Shown in pieces: positions 1-6,713 of a stretch of DNA of 8,126 bases. Each line of letters starts with the position of its first letter. Position 1 is the stretch's first letter. The translations under genes were made by a program, and so were the position numbers. The notes beneath the pieces are model-generated. The model worked only from the letters and a program-made list of their open reading frames with translations. It ran no database searches and had not been told where the DNA came from. This DNA comes from Bacteroidota bacterium (GTDB lineage: Bacteria; Bacteroidota; Bacteroidia; Bacteroidales; B18-G4): positions 1 through 8,126 of the forward strand of contig DAOVZP010000057.1 in NCBI GenBank assembly GCA_030635045.1, written 5' to 3'.

Positions 1-2225
1 TACATGATCTCGGTGATCACAATTTTCGGTTGTACATAAGGTGCAATGATTGAGAATGTATTCATGCTTTCCCCGACCGGGCCACTGGCAATGTCAGAAA
101 TGCGGATCACATAGTCATCTCCAACCGCCTGGCTGCTCATGATGTTCCACGACCAGGAATTTAAAGTAGAAGAAATATTGGAAACCAGCAATTGTGTTGC
201 CCATGTATTTGTGTCGATAAGTTCGATCTTGACCTGGCCTGAATAAATAATAGTACTCCATGTAATATCATGTGTAGATCCCTGATCCCAAATTTCGCCA
301 CCAATTGGTGATGTAACGAGGATGGTAGGTACAGGTGGAAAATTCTCAGAACCGGGAGAACCCAGATTAGGCTGCAGGCTGGCAGCCCAATTCTCCCCAA
401 GGGAATTATCAAGGTCGGGATCAAGCAATGAACATGAGGGCCCGTTTCCGGCCGGTTCTGTTGGCCAGGGTGCAACAGCAAGAAATGGTACATGATCTGC
501 CCGGACCCTTCCAAGGTTATAAAGATTGGCATCATCCCCATTATTATTGAAACTCCAGTCTGTTTGCAGGGTGCCATCCAGGTCAGGTGTGAATGGGAAG
601 CTACCGCTTGTATAAATGGAAATGGTATAATACTGCCCGGGGCTCAGTATGGTGCCTGCCGGGATAGCTGCCGGTATGTTGCTTGTAGAGTTATCCTGTA
701 CATACCAGCCGGAAACATCAATATTGCCGGTCGTATTATTGTAAAGTTCGATCCATTGTTCGTCGTTACCCGGTGAATCGTACATGATCTCGTTGATCAC
801 AACCCCTGTCGGGTCGGCACCATCACCTGTAACCAGCACATTGTCCACTTCCCAGGTAGCTGAATTTGAAGAAGTCGATGTGTAGACGAAAGCCAGGTAA
901 ACATTTGTTCCGCTAACACCCGAAAGGTCAATATCTCCTGAAGGGGTCCATGCCCATCCGCCCGCTGAGAGTGTCGGAGAAAGGTCGGTCCACGAGGCAG
1001 TGGATGGATCGCCACCACCATCATAGTCAGTAGAATATTTCACAACAAGATCGGGCCCGGTGTAATTCATGGCCGTGTAAAAAGTGAGGTTTTCGTTGGT
1101 ATAGGCATCGAGGTTCATAGGTGGTGAGATCAGCCAGTCTTCGTTCTCAAAAGATGTAGGATACACGAAGCCCGACATTTTTGCACAATCTGTGCCACCA
1201 ACACCATAATCATCAATTACCCAAACCTGGTCACCGGTAACACTTACAGGTGTCCATGCCATCCAACTCCAGTCGAAGTCTTCGTACATTACAACAGAAG
1301 TAGTTGTAGCCGTAGCTGTAGGTGCTGTACCGTCGGTTTTAAAATCGATGGTTGTTCCACTGTTTGTGTAGGGATAAATAGCAAAATAATACAGGGTATT
1401 TGTAGCCAGATTTCCAAAAGTATAGGCTTCATCTCCAAAGTTCACATTTTTGGCACCGGCACCATCACTGATGTCGAGGTCGTCAGCTACTTCGGTGCCA
1501 TCTACAGGGGCAACAATGTTATCCTGATCGCTGATATAAACAATATAGGCACCGGGTAACTGCGCACCGATAGCATCGGTCCAGCCCATGTCAACCATGT
1601 TTCCTATGGGTGTTGCAGTAAAGGCGGTCGGGTAGTTTGTAGGTTCCGGTAAAGGTCCGCTGCTGAGGCTCTGGCCGGTATTTAATGCTCCTTCAGTTGA
1701 AGTAATTGGCCCCCCCCAGGTGAAGGAACTGTAAACAGTTCCGTTACCATTAAGTTGTAGAGAAACTCCAAGTGGAGTTGTGCTCGGTTCGGAAACACCA
1801 ACGTCTACTGATGTTAACCCATTTGCAGCACCTTCAGTCGCAGTTAATGTTCCTTCATAACTTAATAGTTGTCCAGCTATATGGGTGCCATTATAGCTTA
1901 ATCCCATCCCATCTGCAGAGCCATTTTGAATTCCTCCGTCAGTTGTGTAATTAAAATAGTAGAATGTAAAATTACCCACAGTATTCCCAACTGTATAAGT
2001 ATCAAGTGTTCTAGAGTTATATATTGTGCCGACATCTCTGTACAAATCTACCTGGAATAGTGAAAGGGTGTAACTGCCGGGATTTTCAATGATAACTTCG
2101 AGGATTTCATTTTGGTCACCGCCGGTATTATCATAATGGAATTCGTTGATCCATGCATTCTGCCCCTGAACATTAAGGGCAAAGAGGGCTAGTAAAGCCA
2201 CTAAAAGTGTAGTGATCTTTTTCAT
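1..2225 (-). CDS. Large secreted multidomain surface protein with lamin-tail, Fn3-like, choice-of-anchor-J and Kre9/KNH-like modules (C-terminus beyond the window)
   Basis: An uninterrupted minus-strand frame runs from the ATG at 2225-2223 to the left edge: 741 codons plus two bases, no stop. The N-terminus MKKITTLLVALLALFALNVQ is a signal peptide, probably cleaved near residue 21 (QG|QNA). Modules seen in order: about 22-190, a lamin-tail-like domain beginning AWINEFHYDN, of the type found at the N-terminus of secreted nucleases; about 195-308, a fibronectin-III-like domain; about 312-473, a choice-of-anchor-J/cleaved-adhesin-like domain (MYEDFDW, DWLISPP, WEVDNVLV); about 474-630, a classical lamin-tail domain (VVINEIMYDSPGNDEQWIEL); about 635-727, a Kre9/KNH-like Ig fold (TSPIGGEIWDQGSTHDITW, YVIRISD). 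At 732-741 a further lamin-tail domain starts (KIVITEIM). There is no catalytic motif in the visible part. Such proteins in Bacteroidota usually end in a type IX secretion sorting domain, which would lie outside the window (inference). No Shine-Dalgarno is seen; the start is set by the signal peptide. A run of eight G falls at codons 170-172. Confidence 0.9.
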   Translation of the reverse strand, partial: MKKITTLLVALLALFALNVQGQNAWINEFHYDNTGGDQNEILEVIIENPGSYTLSLFQVDLYRDVGTIYNSRTLDTYTVGNTVGNFTFYYFNYTTDGGIQNGSADGMGLSYNGTHIAGQLLSYEGTLTATEGAANGLTSVDVGVSEPSTTPLGVSLQLNGNGTVYSSFTWGGPITSTEGALNTGQSLSSGPLPEPTNYPTAFTATPIGNMVDMGWTDAIGAQLPGAYIVYISDQDNIVAPVDGTEVADDLDISDGAGAKNVNFGDEAYTFGNLATNTLYYFAIYPYTNSGTTIDFKTDGTAPTATATTTSVVMYEDFDWSWMAWTPVSVTGDQVWVIDDYGVGGTDCAKMSGFVYPTSFENEDWLISPPMNLDAYTNENLTFYTAMNYTGPDLVVKYSTDYDGGGDPSTASWTDLSPTLSAGGWAWTPSGDIDLSGVSGTNVYLAFVYTSTSSNSATWEVDNVLVTGDGADPTGVVINEIMYDSPGNDEQWIELYNNTTGNIDVSGWYVQDNSTSNIPAAIPAGTILSPGQYYTISIYTSGSFPFTPDLDGTLQTDWSFNNNGDDANLYNLGRVRADHVPFLAVAPWPTEPAGNGPSCSLLDPDLDNSLGENWAASLQPNLGSPGSENFPPVPTILVTSPIGGEIWDQGSTHDITWSTIIYSGQVKIELIDTNTWATQLLVSNISSTLNSWSWNIMSSQAVGDDYVIRISDIASGPVGESMNTFSIIAPYVQPKIVITEIM

Positions 2226-2355
2226 AAAATAGGTATTTAGAAGTTAGGTTTTACTGAAGAATACCAATTCTTATAATATACAAATTTGGTGATTTTTATG
2301 CAAATTATAAAGGGGAGAGGGTTAAATTTTTGTTAACAATGGTGAATAAACTTTT

Positions 2356-2390
2356 GGGTGCAAGGTACAGGGTGCAGGATGCAGGGTGAT
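2356..2390. repeat. Degenerate heptanucleotide array, unit GGRTRCA
   Basis: Five consecutive 7-mers without gaps: GGGTGCA, AGGTACA, GGGTGCA, GGATGCA, GGGTGAT. Differences among the first four units are all A/G transitions. The array lies in the 221-bp spacer between the start of the large surface-protein gene and the dnaK terminator, upstream of the former. The rest of that spacer (about 2226-2355) is AT-rich; I see no convincing promoter or RNA gene there. Function unknown. Confidence 0.75.
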
Positions 2391-2397
2391 GAACTCA

Positions 2398-2426
2398 ATA
2401 AAAAAGCCCCGCAATTTGCAGGGCTT
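2398..2426 (-). terminator. Rho-independent terminator of dnaK
   Basis: Read on the minus strand, a 9-bp stem (AAGCCCTGC pairing with GCGGGGCTT, one T-G wobble) closes a 5-nt AAATT loop. The T residues that end the stem continue into a short T-rich tail. The hairpin starts about 20 nt after the dnaK stop codon, so it most likely ends the dnaK transcript. The plus-strand reading has no T tract. Confidence 0.88.
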
Positions 2427-2446
2427 GAGTATTATATGTTTTCGAA

Positions 2447-4372
2447 TTACTTCTTATCATCGGGTGGCACTTCTTCGAAGTCGACATCGGTGACTTCATC
2501 GTCACCGCCACCGGCATTCGGGTCACCTTCCGGTGTTTCCTGTCCGGCTTGCTGTTCTCCTCCGGGTTGTTCAGTATTCTGATACATCTCGGAGCTGGCA
2601 GCCTGCCACATGGCATTCATCTTTTCCAGTGCGGCATCGATGGCTTCGACGTCCTGGTTCTTGTGTGCCTCTTTCAGCTCTATCAGTGCGCCTTCAATCT
2701 CTGCCTTCTTATCGGCCGGGAGTTTGTCGCCATATTCTTTGAGCTGTTTTTCGGTCTGGAAGATCATCGCATCTGCACTATTCAGCTTATCAACCTTTTC
2801 TTTGGCTTTTTGATCTTCATCGGCATTGGCCTCGGCTTCCTGCTTCATCTTGTTGATCTCATCTTCGCTAAGCCCGGAAGAGGCTTCAATGCGGATCTGC
2901 TGTGATTTGCCTGTTCCTTTATCCTTGGCCGATACACTAAGGATACCATTTGCATCAATATCGAATGTTACCTCAACCTGGGGCACTCCCCTGGGTGCAG
3001 GTGGGATCCCGTCGAGATGGAACCTACCGATGCTCTTGTTTCCGGCAGCCATAGGCCTCTCTCCCTGCAGTACATGGATTTCAACAGAAGGCTGGTTGTC
3101 AGCGGCAGTTGAAAATGTTTCTGACTTCTTGGTAGGGATGGTCGTATTTGATTCGATCAGTTTGGTCATCACGCTACCGAGTGTTTCGATACCCAATGAA
3201 AGCGGGGTTACATCAAGGAGTAATACATCCTTTACCTCACCGGTGAGCACACCACCCTGGATGGCGGCACCTACGGCAACAACTTCATCGGCATTCACGC
3301 CTTTGGAGGGCTCTTTACCAAAGAAATCATTTACCACTTTCTGGATTGCAGGAATACGTGTTGAGCCTCCAACGAGAATTATGTCGTCGATATCGGAAGC
3401 CTTTAATCCTGCATCTTTCAGTGCAAGCTTACATGGTTCGATGGTAGCCTGGATATATTTATCGCAAAGCTGCTCGAACTTAGACCTGCTGAGTTTCCTG
3501 ACAAGGTGTTTCGGGATACCGTCAACGGGCATGATGTAAGGCAGGTTGATCTCAGTCTCAGTGGAGCTTGAGAGCTCGATCTTTGCCTTTTCGGCTCCTT
3601 CTTTGAGCCTCTGCATGGCAACGGGGTCCTTGTGAAGGTCGATGCCTTCATCTTTTTTGAATTCTTCAGCGAGCCATTGGATGATGGCATCATCAAAATC
3701 ATCACCGCCAAGGTGTGTATTACCATTAGTGGATTTTACTTCAAACACCCCATCACCGAGTTCGAGGATAGAAATGTCGAATGTTCCTCCACCGAGGTCA
3801 AATACAGCAACCTTCACGTCGGTGGCTTTTTTATCAAGGCCATAGGCCAGGGCTGCAGCCGTTGGTTCATTAATAATCCTGCGTACCTGTAGTCCGGCAA
3901 TTTCACCGGCTTCCTTGGTAGCCTGACGCTGCGAATCGCTAAAATAAGCCGGTACAGTAATAACAGCTTCTGTAACATCCTGTCCCAGGTAATCTTCAGC
4001 AGTCTTCTTCATTTTTTGAAGAATTATGGCTGAGATCTCCTGTGGTGTGTATTTTCTGTCATCAATCTGTACTCGTGGTGTATTATTATCACCTTTTACA
4101 ACTTTATAAGGGACACGCTTAATTTCGGTTGAAACCCTGTCATAAGTTTCTCCCATAAAACGTTTGATACTATATACTGTTTTTTCCGGATTGGTGATGG
4201 CCTGCCTTTTGGCGGGATCACCAACTTTACGTTCTCCATTCTCTGTAAATGCTACAATGGATGGTGTAGTCCTGCGTCCTTCACTGTTTGGAATAACAAC
4301 AGGCTCGTTACCTTCCATTACGGCAACACAAGAATTGGTAGTTCCTAAGTCTATTCCAATTATTTTTCCCAT
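2447..4372 (-). CDS. dnaK: Molecular chaperone DnaK (Hsp70)
   Basis: ATP-driven cytoplasmic chaperone that binds exposed hydrophobic segments of unfolded proteins and normally works with DnaJ and GrpE. The 641 residues match full-length bacterial DnaK. Visible landmarks: phosphate-binding loop [10 protein letters not shown] (5-14), K70 (catalytic lysine), second Hsp70 signature with [12 protein letters not shown] (167-178; E169), [14 protein letters not shown] (188-201; T197 corresponds to the autophosphorylated threonine), third signature [16 protein letters not shown] (332-347), interdomain linker VLLLDVTP (383-390), substrate-binding beta domain with [13 protein letters not shown] (433-445), helical lid about 500-600, and a low-complexity Q/G/E/D tail ending [11 protein letters not shown]. 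No residue known to be essential is missing. The ATG at 4372 gives the canonical [10 protein letters not shown] start; the upstream leader is A/T-rich without a Shine-Dalgarno. No grpE or dnaJ lies next to it, so it appears monocistronic, bounded by its own terminator and a sigma-54-like promoter. Confidence 0.99.
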   Translation of the reverse strand: MGKIIGIDLGTTNSCVAVMEGNEPVVIPNSEGRRTTPSIVAFTENGERKVGDPAKRQAITNPEKTVYSIKRFMGETYDRVSTEIKRVPYKVVKGDNNTPRVQIDDRKYTPQEISAIILQKMKKTAEDYLGQDVTEAVITVPAYFSDSQRQATKEAGEIAGLQVRRIINEPTAAALAYGLDKKATDVKVAVFDLGGGTFDISILELGDGVFEVKSTNGNTHLGGDDFDDAIIQWLAEEFKKDEGIDLHKDPVAMQRLKEGAEKAKIELSSSTETEINLPYIMPVDGIPKHLVRKLSRSKFEQLCDKYIQATIEPCKLALKDAGLKASDIDDIILVGGSTRIPAIQKVVNDFFGKEPSKGVNADEVVAVGAAIQGGVLTGEVKDVLLLDVTPLSLGIETLGSVMTKLIESNTTIPTKKSETFSTAADNQPSVEIHVLQGERPMAAGNKSIGRFHLDGIPPAPRGVPQVEVTFDIDANGILSVSAKDKGTGKSQQIRIEASSGLSEDEINKMKQEAEANADEDQKAKEKVDKLNSADAMIFQTEKQLKEYGDKLPADKKAEIEGALIELKEAHKNQDVEAIDAALEKMNAMWQAASSEMYQNTEQPGGEQQAGQETPEGDPNAGGGDDEVTDVDFEEVPPDDKK

Positions 4373-4419
4373 TTGTTAATATATTTTTTTGTTTTACATT
4401 TTGTTTTCTGATTGCACTA

Positions 4420-4437
4420 TGTCAATGATTGTGCCAA
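4420..4437 (-). promoter_or_regulatory. Sigma-54-like -24/-12 element upstream of dnaK
   Basis: Minus strand TTGGCACAATCATTGACA: TGGCAC, a 5-nt spacer, then TTGAC. This fits the sigma-54 consensus TGGCAC-N5-TTGCA except at the final GC, which is GA. A transcript from here would begin near 4410 and carry a leader of about 37 nt before the dnaK ATG. No TAnnTTTG box and no CIRCE operator is present in the same leader, which makes this the best promoter candidate. It is a motif match only. Confidence 0.45.
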
Positions 4438-4446
4438 TGGGGAATA

Positions 4447-4490
4447 TGACAGAAAAAGCGAAGTTTTCCTTCATCTTTGTGACAAAAAGG
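4447..4490 (-). promoter_or_regulatory. Pair of TGTCA direct repeats upstream of the dnaK promoter candidate
   Basis: Two similar boxes on the minus strand, CTTTTTGTCA (core TGTCA at 4484-4480) and CTTTTTCTGTCA (core at 4451-4447), lie 33 bp apart, about three helical turns. The proximal box ends 10 bp before the TGGCAC element. Their position suits an activator or repressor site for dnaK, but no regulator can be named from the sequence. Confidence 0.35.
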
Positions 4491-4513
4491 CAGAAAAGCA
4501 ATGTAATTCTCAT

Positions 4514-4535
4514 AAAGAGGGCTATTGTGAGCCCT
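4514..4535 (-). terminator. Possible weak terminator after the DUF4249-like gene
   Basis: On the minus strand AGGGCT, loop CACAAT, AGCCCT form a 6-bp hairpin about 37 nt past the stop codon of the lipoprotein gene. Only CTTT follows, so the U tract is poor. It could end the transcript or merely separate it from dnaK. Confidence 0.4.
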
Positions 4536-4571
4536 GCGTCATGAATTGAGATGGAAAGTTGAATAAAATTC

Positions 4572-5558
4572 TTAGTACCGGAATTTCAGCCAGCTATAAC
4601 TTCCTTTGATATAGGCTACCGTTATATCATTGAGCTTTTTCGGTTTAATAGCAGTAGCCCTGGAGGAGAAAATGCCAATTCCATTAGTGATATTAGTATA
4701 AGCAGGCCGGTCCTGAATAATGCTGCTGGAAGGTTCGTTAACCTCCATATAGGTATTCAGTTCCTTGCCTCCGGCTTCAACAATGAATTGCAAGGTACTG
4801 GTGAAGCGATCAGTAACCTTAGCCTCTTTCGCTGCATCTTCATAAGGGACAAAGGCAGTAAGTGCTGCATAAAATGTGCTGCCGGTATAGTAAGATTCCA
4901 CCTCCGTGCCAATAAGGGATTTCTTTGTATCCTTATGCCAGTCGAAGAAGCGGTACACGGTATCTGCTGATCCTTCCATAAGCTCTTTGTAATGGAAGCG
5001 GATGGTAAGGTCGTAGCGTGGAGCCTCCTCCTTACGGTTCCAGATCACAGCTTTCGGGTCTGCGTTATCGTTAATGCCTATTTTCTTGGCAAAGCCCGGG
5101 GATGTTATATCCGTAAACACGAACTTAAAGGTGGCAGCGTCGGAAGTTATTTCCGTTTCCTTATAAAGGATACGAAGTATGTACTTTTTATCTGTTTCAG
5201 GTTGGAAGGCACTATAATAAATTATCTGGTTTGGGTTATAAAACACACCCTCCTCTTTATTGGTGATGGTAATTGTATCAAAGTAGGCAATATCCTGCGG
5301 GTCATCTTCAGGCCATATCCTGACATCCAGTTTTTCAATAAATTCACTGGAATCAGGGATTTTCGCCATGATCAGGGCATTTTCGGAGCCCAGAAAGGCT
5401 TTGTTTATTTTCAGGTAGGTAGTGTCCTCATAGGGATCGAGAAGCCCGTAAACAACCGTGATTTGCTGGTAATCGGCATTTATATCGACATCAGTGCTGC
5501 ATCTGTTAAAAAGCATCAGTCCTGTAAAGGCGAGCAGTAGTAATGAGAGTTTCTTCAT
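4572..5558 (-). CDS. Putative lipoprotein resembling the DUF4249 family
   Basis: A 328-residue envelope protein. The N-terminus MKKLSLLLLAFTGLMLFNRC is a hydrophobic export signal ending in a cysteine (C20) that could be lipidated, followed by STDVDINAD, whose acidic residues resemble the surface-export signal of Bacteroidota lipoproteins. The lipobox is atypical: F-N-R precedes the cysteine, with arginine at -1 where small residues are usual. After this, a beta-rich domain opens with ITVVYGLLDPYEDTTYLKINKAF and closes near NGIGIFSSR (292-300), both reminiscent of DUF4249 proteins, whose biochemical role is not established and which are often encoded near TonB-dependent receptors; none is present here. 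No catalytic motif is seen. The gene is divergent from panB and lies 199 bp upstream of dnaK on the same strand; the dnaK leader has its own promoter candidate. The family call is from memory of the pattern and is moderate. Confidence 0.85.
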   Translation of the reverse strand: MKKLSLLLLAFTGLMLFNRCSTDVDINADYQQITVVYGLLDPYEDTTYLKINKAFLGSENALIMAKIPDSSEFIEKLDVRIWPEDDPQDIAYFDTITITNKEEGVFYNPNQIIYYSAFQPETDKKYILRILYKETEITSDAATFKFVFTDITSPGFAKKIGINDNADPKAVIWNRKEEAPRYDLTIRFHYKELMEGSADTVYRFFDWHKDTKKSLIGTEVESYYTGSTFYAALTAFVPYEDAAKEAKVTDRFTSTLQFIVEAGGKELNTYMEVNEPSSSIIQDRPAYTNITNGIGIFSSRATAIKPKKLNDITVAYIKGSYSWLKFRY

Positions 5559-5578
5559 TTAGTGCAATTTGAGGATGA

Positions 5579-5586
5579 CAAAAATA
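5579..5586 (-). promoter_or_regulatory. Candidate Bacteroidota -7 box for the lipoprotein gene
   Basis: Minus strand TATTTTTG exactly fits TAnnTTTG and ends 20 bp before the ATG at 5558, giving a leader of roughly 15 nt. No TTG is found at the expected -33 position, and the region is a T-rich run, so a chance match is possible. Confidence 0.4.
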
Positions 5587-5628
5587 TATAAAAAAATGCA
5601 TATGCGATGTTTTGGGCATGATTTATTT

Positions 5629-5698
5629 GGTTGCTGGTTACTGGTTGCTGGCTGCTGGTTACTGGTTGCTGGCTGCTGGTCGCTGTTCGCTGGCTGCT
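5629..5698. repeat. Degenerate heptanucleotide array, unit GGYTRCT, ten units
   Basis: Ten adjacent 7-mers with no gaps: GGTTGCT, GGTTACT, GGTTGCT, GGCTGCT, GGTTACT, GGTTGCT, GGCTGCT, GGTCGCT, GTTCGCT, GGCTGCT. Units 2-4 and 5-7 form two perfect copies of a 21-nt higher-order repeat (5636-5656, 5657-5677); units 8-10 are a decayed third. Nearly all differences are transitions. The array occupies the divergent spacer between the lipoprotein gene and panB. Every unit but one begins with GG, so the plus strand has GG every 7 nt. Confidence 0.9.
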
Positions 5699-5699
5699 G

Positions 5700-5749
5700 G
5701 GTAACTTCAAACTTTAGTTCACTTTAGCTCACTTTAGGCACTTGTTACC
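5700..5749. repeat. Inverted repeat framing a 10-nt-period ACTTTAG array
   Basis: GGTAAC (5700-5705) and GTTACC (5744-5749) are perfect inverted copies, 38 nt apart. Between them, 5711-5740 consists of three tandem decamers: ACTTTAGTTC, ACTTTAGCTC, ACTTTAGGCA. Each shares ACTTTAG and is offset by one helical turn. The element sits between the two GGYTRCT arrays, in the middle of the divergent promoter region. It could be an operator or simply another tandem-repeat insertion; the sequence alone does not decide. Confidence 0.7.
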
Positions 5750-5791
5750 GGATACTGGATACTGGCTGCTGGTTACTGGTTGCTGGCTGCT
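5750..5791. repeat. Second GGYTRCT heptanucleotide array, six units
   Basis: Six adjacent 7-mers: GGATACT, GGATACT, GGCTGCT, GGTTACT, GGTTGCT, GGCTGCT. The last three are identical to the 21-nt higher-order unit in the array 73 bp upstream, so the two clusters share an origin and are separated by the ACTTTAG element. It ends 16 bp before the -7 box of panB. Confidence 0.88.
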
Positions 5792-5807
5792 GGTTTGTAT
5801 TTCTTTA

Positions 5808-5815
5808 TATCTTTG
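5808..5815 (+). promoter_or_regulatory. Bacteroidota -7 promoter box for panB
   Basis: TATCTTTG, followed by CACC, exactly fits the TAnnTTTG -7 consensus for the Bacteroidota housekeeping sigma factor. Transcription would start near 5820, leaving a leader of about 31 nt. A TTG at 5780-5782 lies 25 bp upstream, longer than ideal for the -33 element; it belongs to the heptamer array, so changes in that array could alter the -33 region. Confidence 0.65.
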
Positions 5816-5841
5816 CACCATCTATTGATAATCAACCTAAG

Positions 5842-5846
5842 AAGGA
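5842..5846 (+). promoter_or_regulatory. Shine-Dalgarno sequence of panB
   Basis: AAGGA lies 4 nt before the ATG at 5851. It is the only clear Shine-Dalgarno in the window; the other genes have A/T-rich leaders without one. It fixes the panB start. Confidence 0.7.
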
Positions 5847-5850
5847 CAAG

Positions 5851-6666
5851 ATGGAATTAGAAGCTACCTTTCCCAAGATAACCACTCATGTGCTGCAGGA
5901 GATGAAGTTAAAGCAGGAGAAAATCGCCATGCTTACTGCATATGATTTCAGTATGGCCCGTATCCTCGACCAGGCCGGTATTGACATAATCCTTGTTGGG
6001 GATTCTGCGTCCAACGTGATGGCAGGTCATAAAACAACCCTCCCCATAACCCTGAATGACATGATATATCATGCATCATCTGTAATGCGGGCGGTGAAGA
6101 GGGCTCTTGTGGTGGTTGACCTTCCATTTGGAACTTATCAGGGAGATTCCAAGGAAGCCTTGCATTCTGCGATCAGGATCATGAAGGAGGCCGGTGCCAA
6201 TGCAGTGAAACTGGAAGGAGGGGAGGAGATCCATGAATCGGTTGAGCGGATACTGACGGCCGGGATCCCTGTGATGGGACACCTTGGACTTACGCCACAA
6301 TCGATCCACAAATTCGGGACATATGTCGTCAGGGCTACCGAAGAAGATGAAGCCAGGAAGCTTGTCCACGATGCACATATACTGGAGGAAGCAGGATGTT
6401 TTGCCCTGATCCTCGAAAAGATCCCTGCAAAACTGGCAGGAGAGGTTACCCAAAAGGTAAAGATCCCTATCATTGGAATCGGTGCCGGGAACCAGGTCGA
6501 CGGACAGGTGCTCGTCCTGCATGATATGCTGGGAATAACCCAGGAATTCTCTCCGAGGTTCCTGCGCAGGTATCATAATCTGAGTGAAGAGATAAAAGGC
6601 TCGGTAAAGTCATACATTGGTGATGTGAAGAGTGTTGATTTTCCGAATGAACGCGAACAGTATTAG
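5851..6666 (+). CDS. panB: 3-methyl-2-oxobutanoate hydroxymethyltransferase (ketopantoate hydroxymethyltransferase)
   Basis: Transfers a hydroxymethyl group from 5,10-methylenetetrahydrofolate to 2-oxoisovalerate to give ketopantoate, the first committed step of pantothenate and CoA synthesis; a cytoplasmic TIM-barrel enzyme. The 271 residues are close to the usual size (264 in E. coli). Key positions are all present: [19 protein letters not shown] (27-45), [17 protein letters not shown] (49-65) with metal ligand D51, [10 protein letters not shown] (87-96) with metal ligand D90, AVKLEGG (118-124) with E122, GHLGLTPQ (143-150), catalytic E189 in LILEKIP, and the GIGAG loop (209-213). The start at 5851 is supported by AAGGA at 5842. 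The TAG stop is followed by a heptamer-repeat spacer of 104 nt and then the pseudouridine synthase gene on the same strand, with no terminator seen between them. Other pan genes are not in the window. Confidence 0.98.
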   Translation: MELEATFPKITTHVLQEMKLKQEKIAMLTAYDFSMARILDQAGIDIILVGDSASNVMAGHKTTLPITLNDMIYHASSVMRAVKRALVVVDLPFGTYQGDSKEALHSAIRIMKEAGANAVKLEGGEEIHESVERILTAGIPVMGHLGLTPQSIHKFGTYVVRATEEDEARKLVHDAHILEEAGCFALILEKIPAKLAGEVTQKVKIPIIGIGAGNQVDGQVLVLHDMLGITQEFSPRFLRRYHNLSEEIKGSVKSYIGDVKSVDFPNEREQY

Positions 6667-6669
6667 GAG

Positions 6670-6704
6670 TTATTAGTTATTAATTATTAATGATTAGTGA
6701 TGAA
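6670..6704. repeat. Degenerate heptanucleotide array, unit TKATKAR
   Basis: Five adjacent 7-mers beginning 3 nt after the panB stop: TTATTAG, TTATTAA, TTATTAA, TGATTAG, TGATGAA. The array supplies stop codons in all three plus-strand frames. It differs in sequence from the arrays upstream of panB but keeps the same period. Confidence 0.75.
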
Positions 6705-6713
6705 TTTAAGTGC

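Noticed and set aside
492..776. Short open frames on either strand within 1-2225
   Set aside because: They overlap the continuous 741-codon multidomain frame and give unrecognisable products.
2257..2272. Hairpin AAGAAT-ACCA-ATTCTT upstream of the surface-protein gene
   Set aside because: Only six AT-rich base pairs in an AT-rich spacer; likely chance.
2290..2315. TATAATTTG as a promoter for the surface-protein gene
   Set aside because: It has three rather than two bases between TA and TTTG, and no TTG at a suitable distance; too weak to list as a feature.
2826..3539. 237-codon plus-strand open frame opposite dnaK
   Set aside because: It lies wholly antisense to a clearly genuine dnaK; its serine- and proline-rich product shows no domain and is a typical mirror of dnaK codons.
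4373..4571. CIRCE/HrcA operator expected upstream of dnaK
   Set aside because: No TTAGCACTC-N9-GAGTGCTAA inverted repeat is present in either orientation.
4992..5540. 182-codon plus-strand open frame opposite the lipoprotein gene
   Set aside because: Antisense shadow; the minus-strand frame has a signal peptide and family-like sequence, while this one has none.
5711..5740. Likeness of TTTAG-rich repeats to telomeric heptamers
   Set aside because: The period here is 10, not 7, and the flanking genes are ordinary chromosomal ones; nothing suggests a replicon end.
5629..5791. CRISPR-like pattern of repeats
   Set aside because: Units are 7 nt and directly adjacent with no spacers of unique sequence, so this is a simple tandem array, not a CRISPR array.
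6076..6576. 166-codon minus-strand open frame inside panB
   Set aside because: panB is unambiguous with all active-site residues; the antisense product has no recognisable features.
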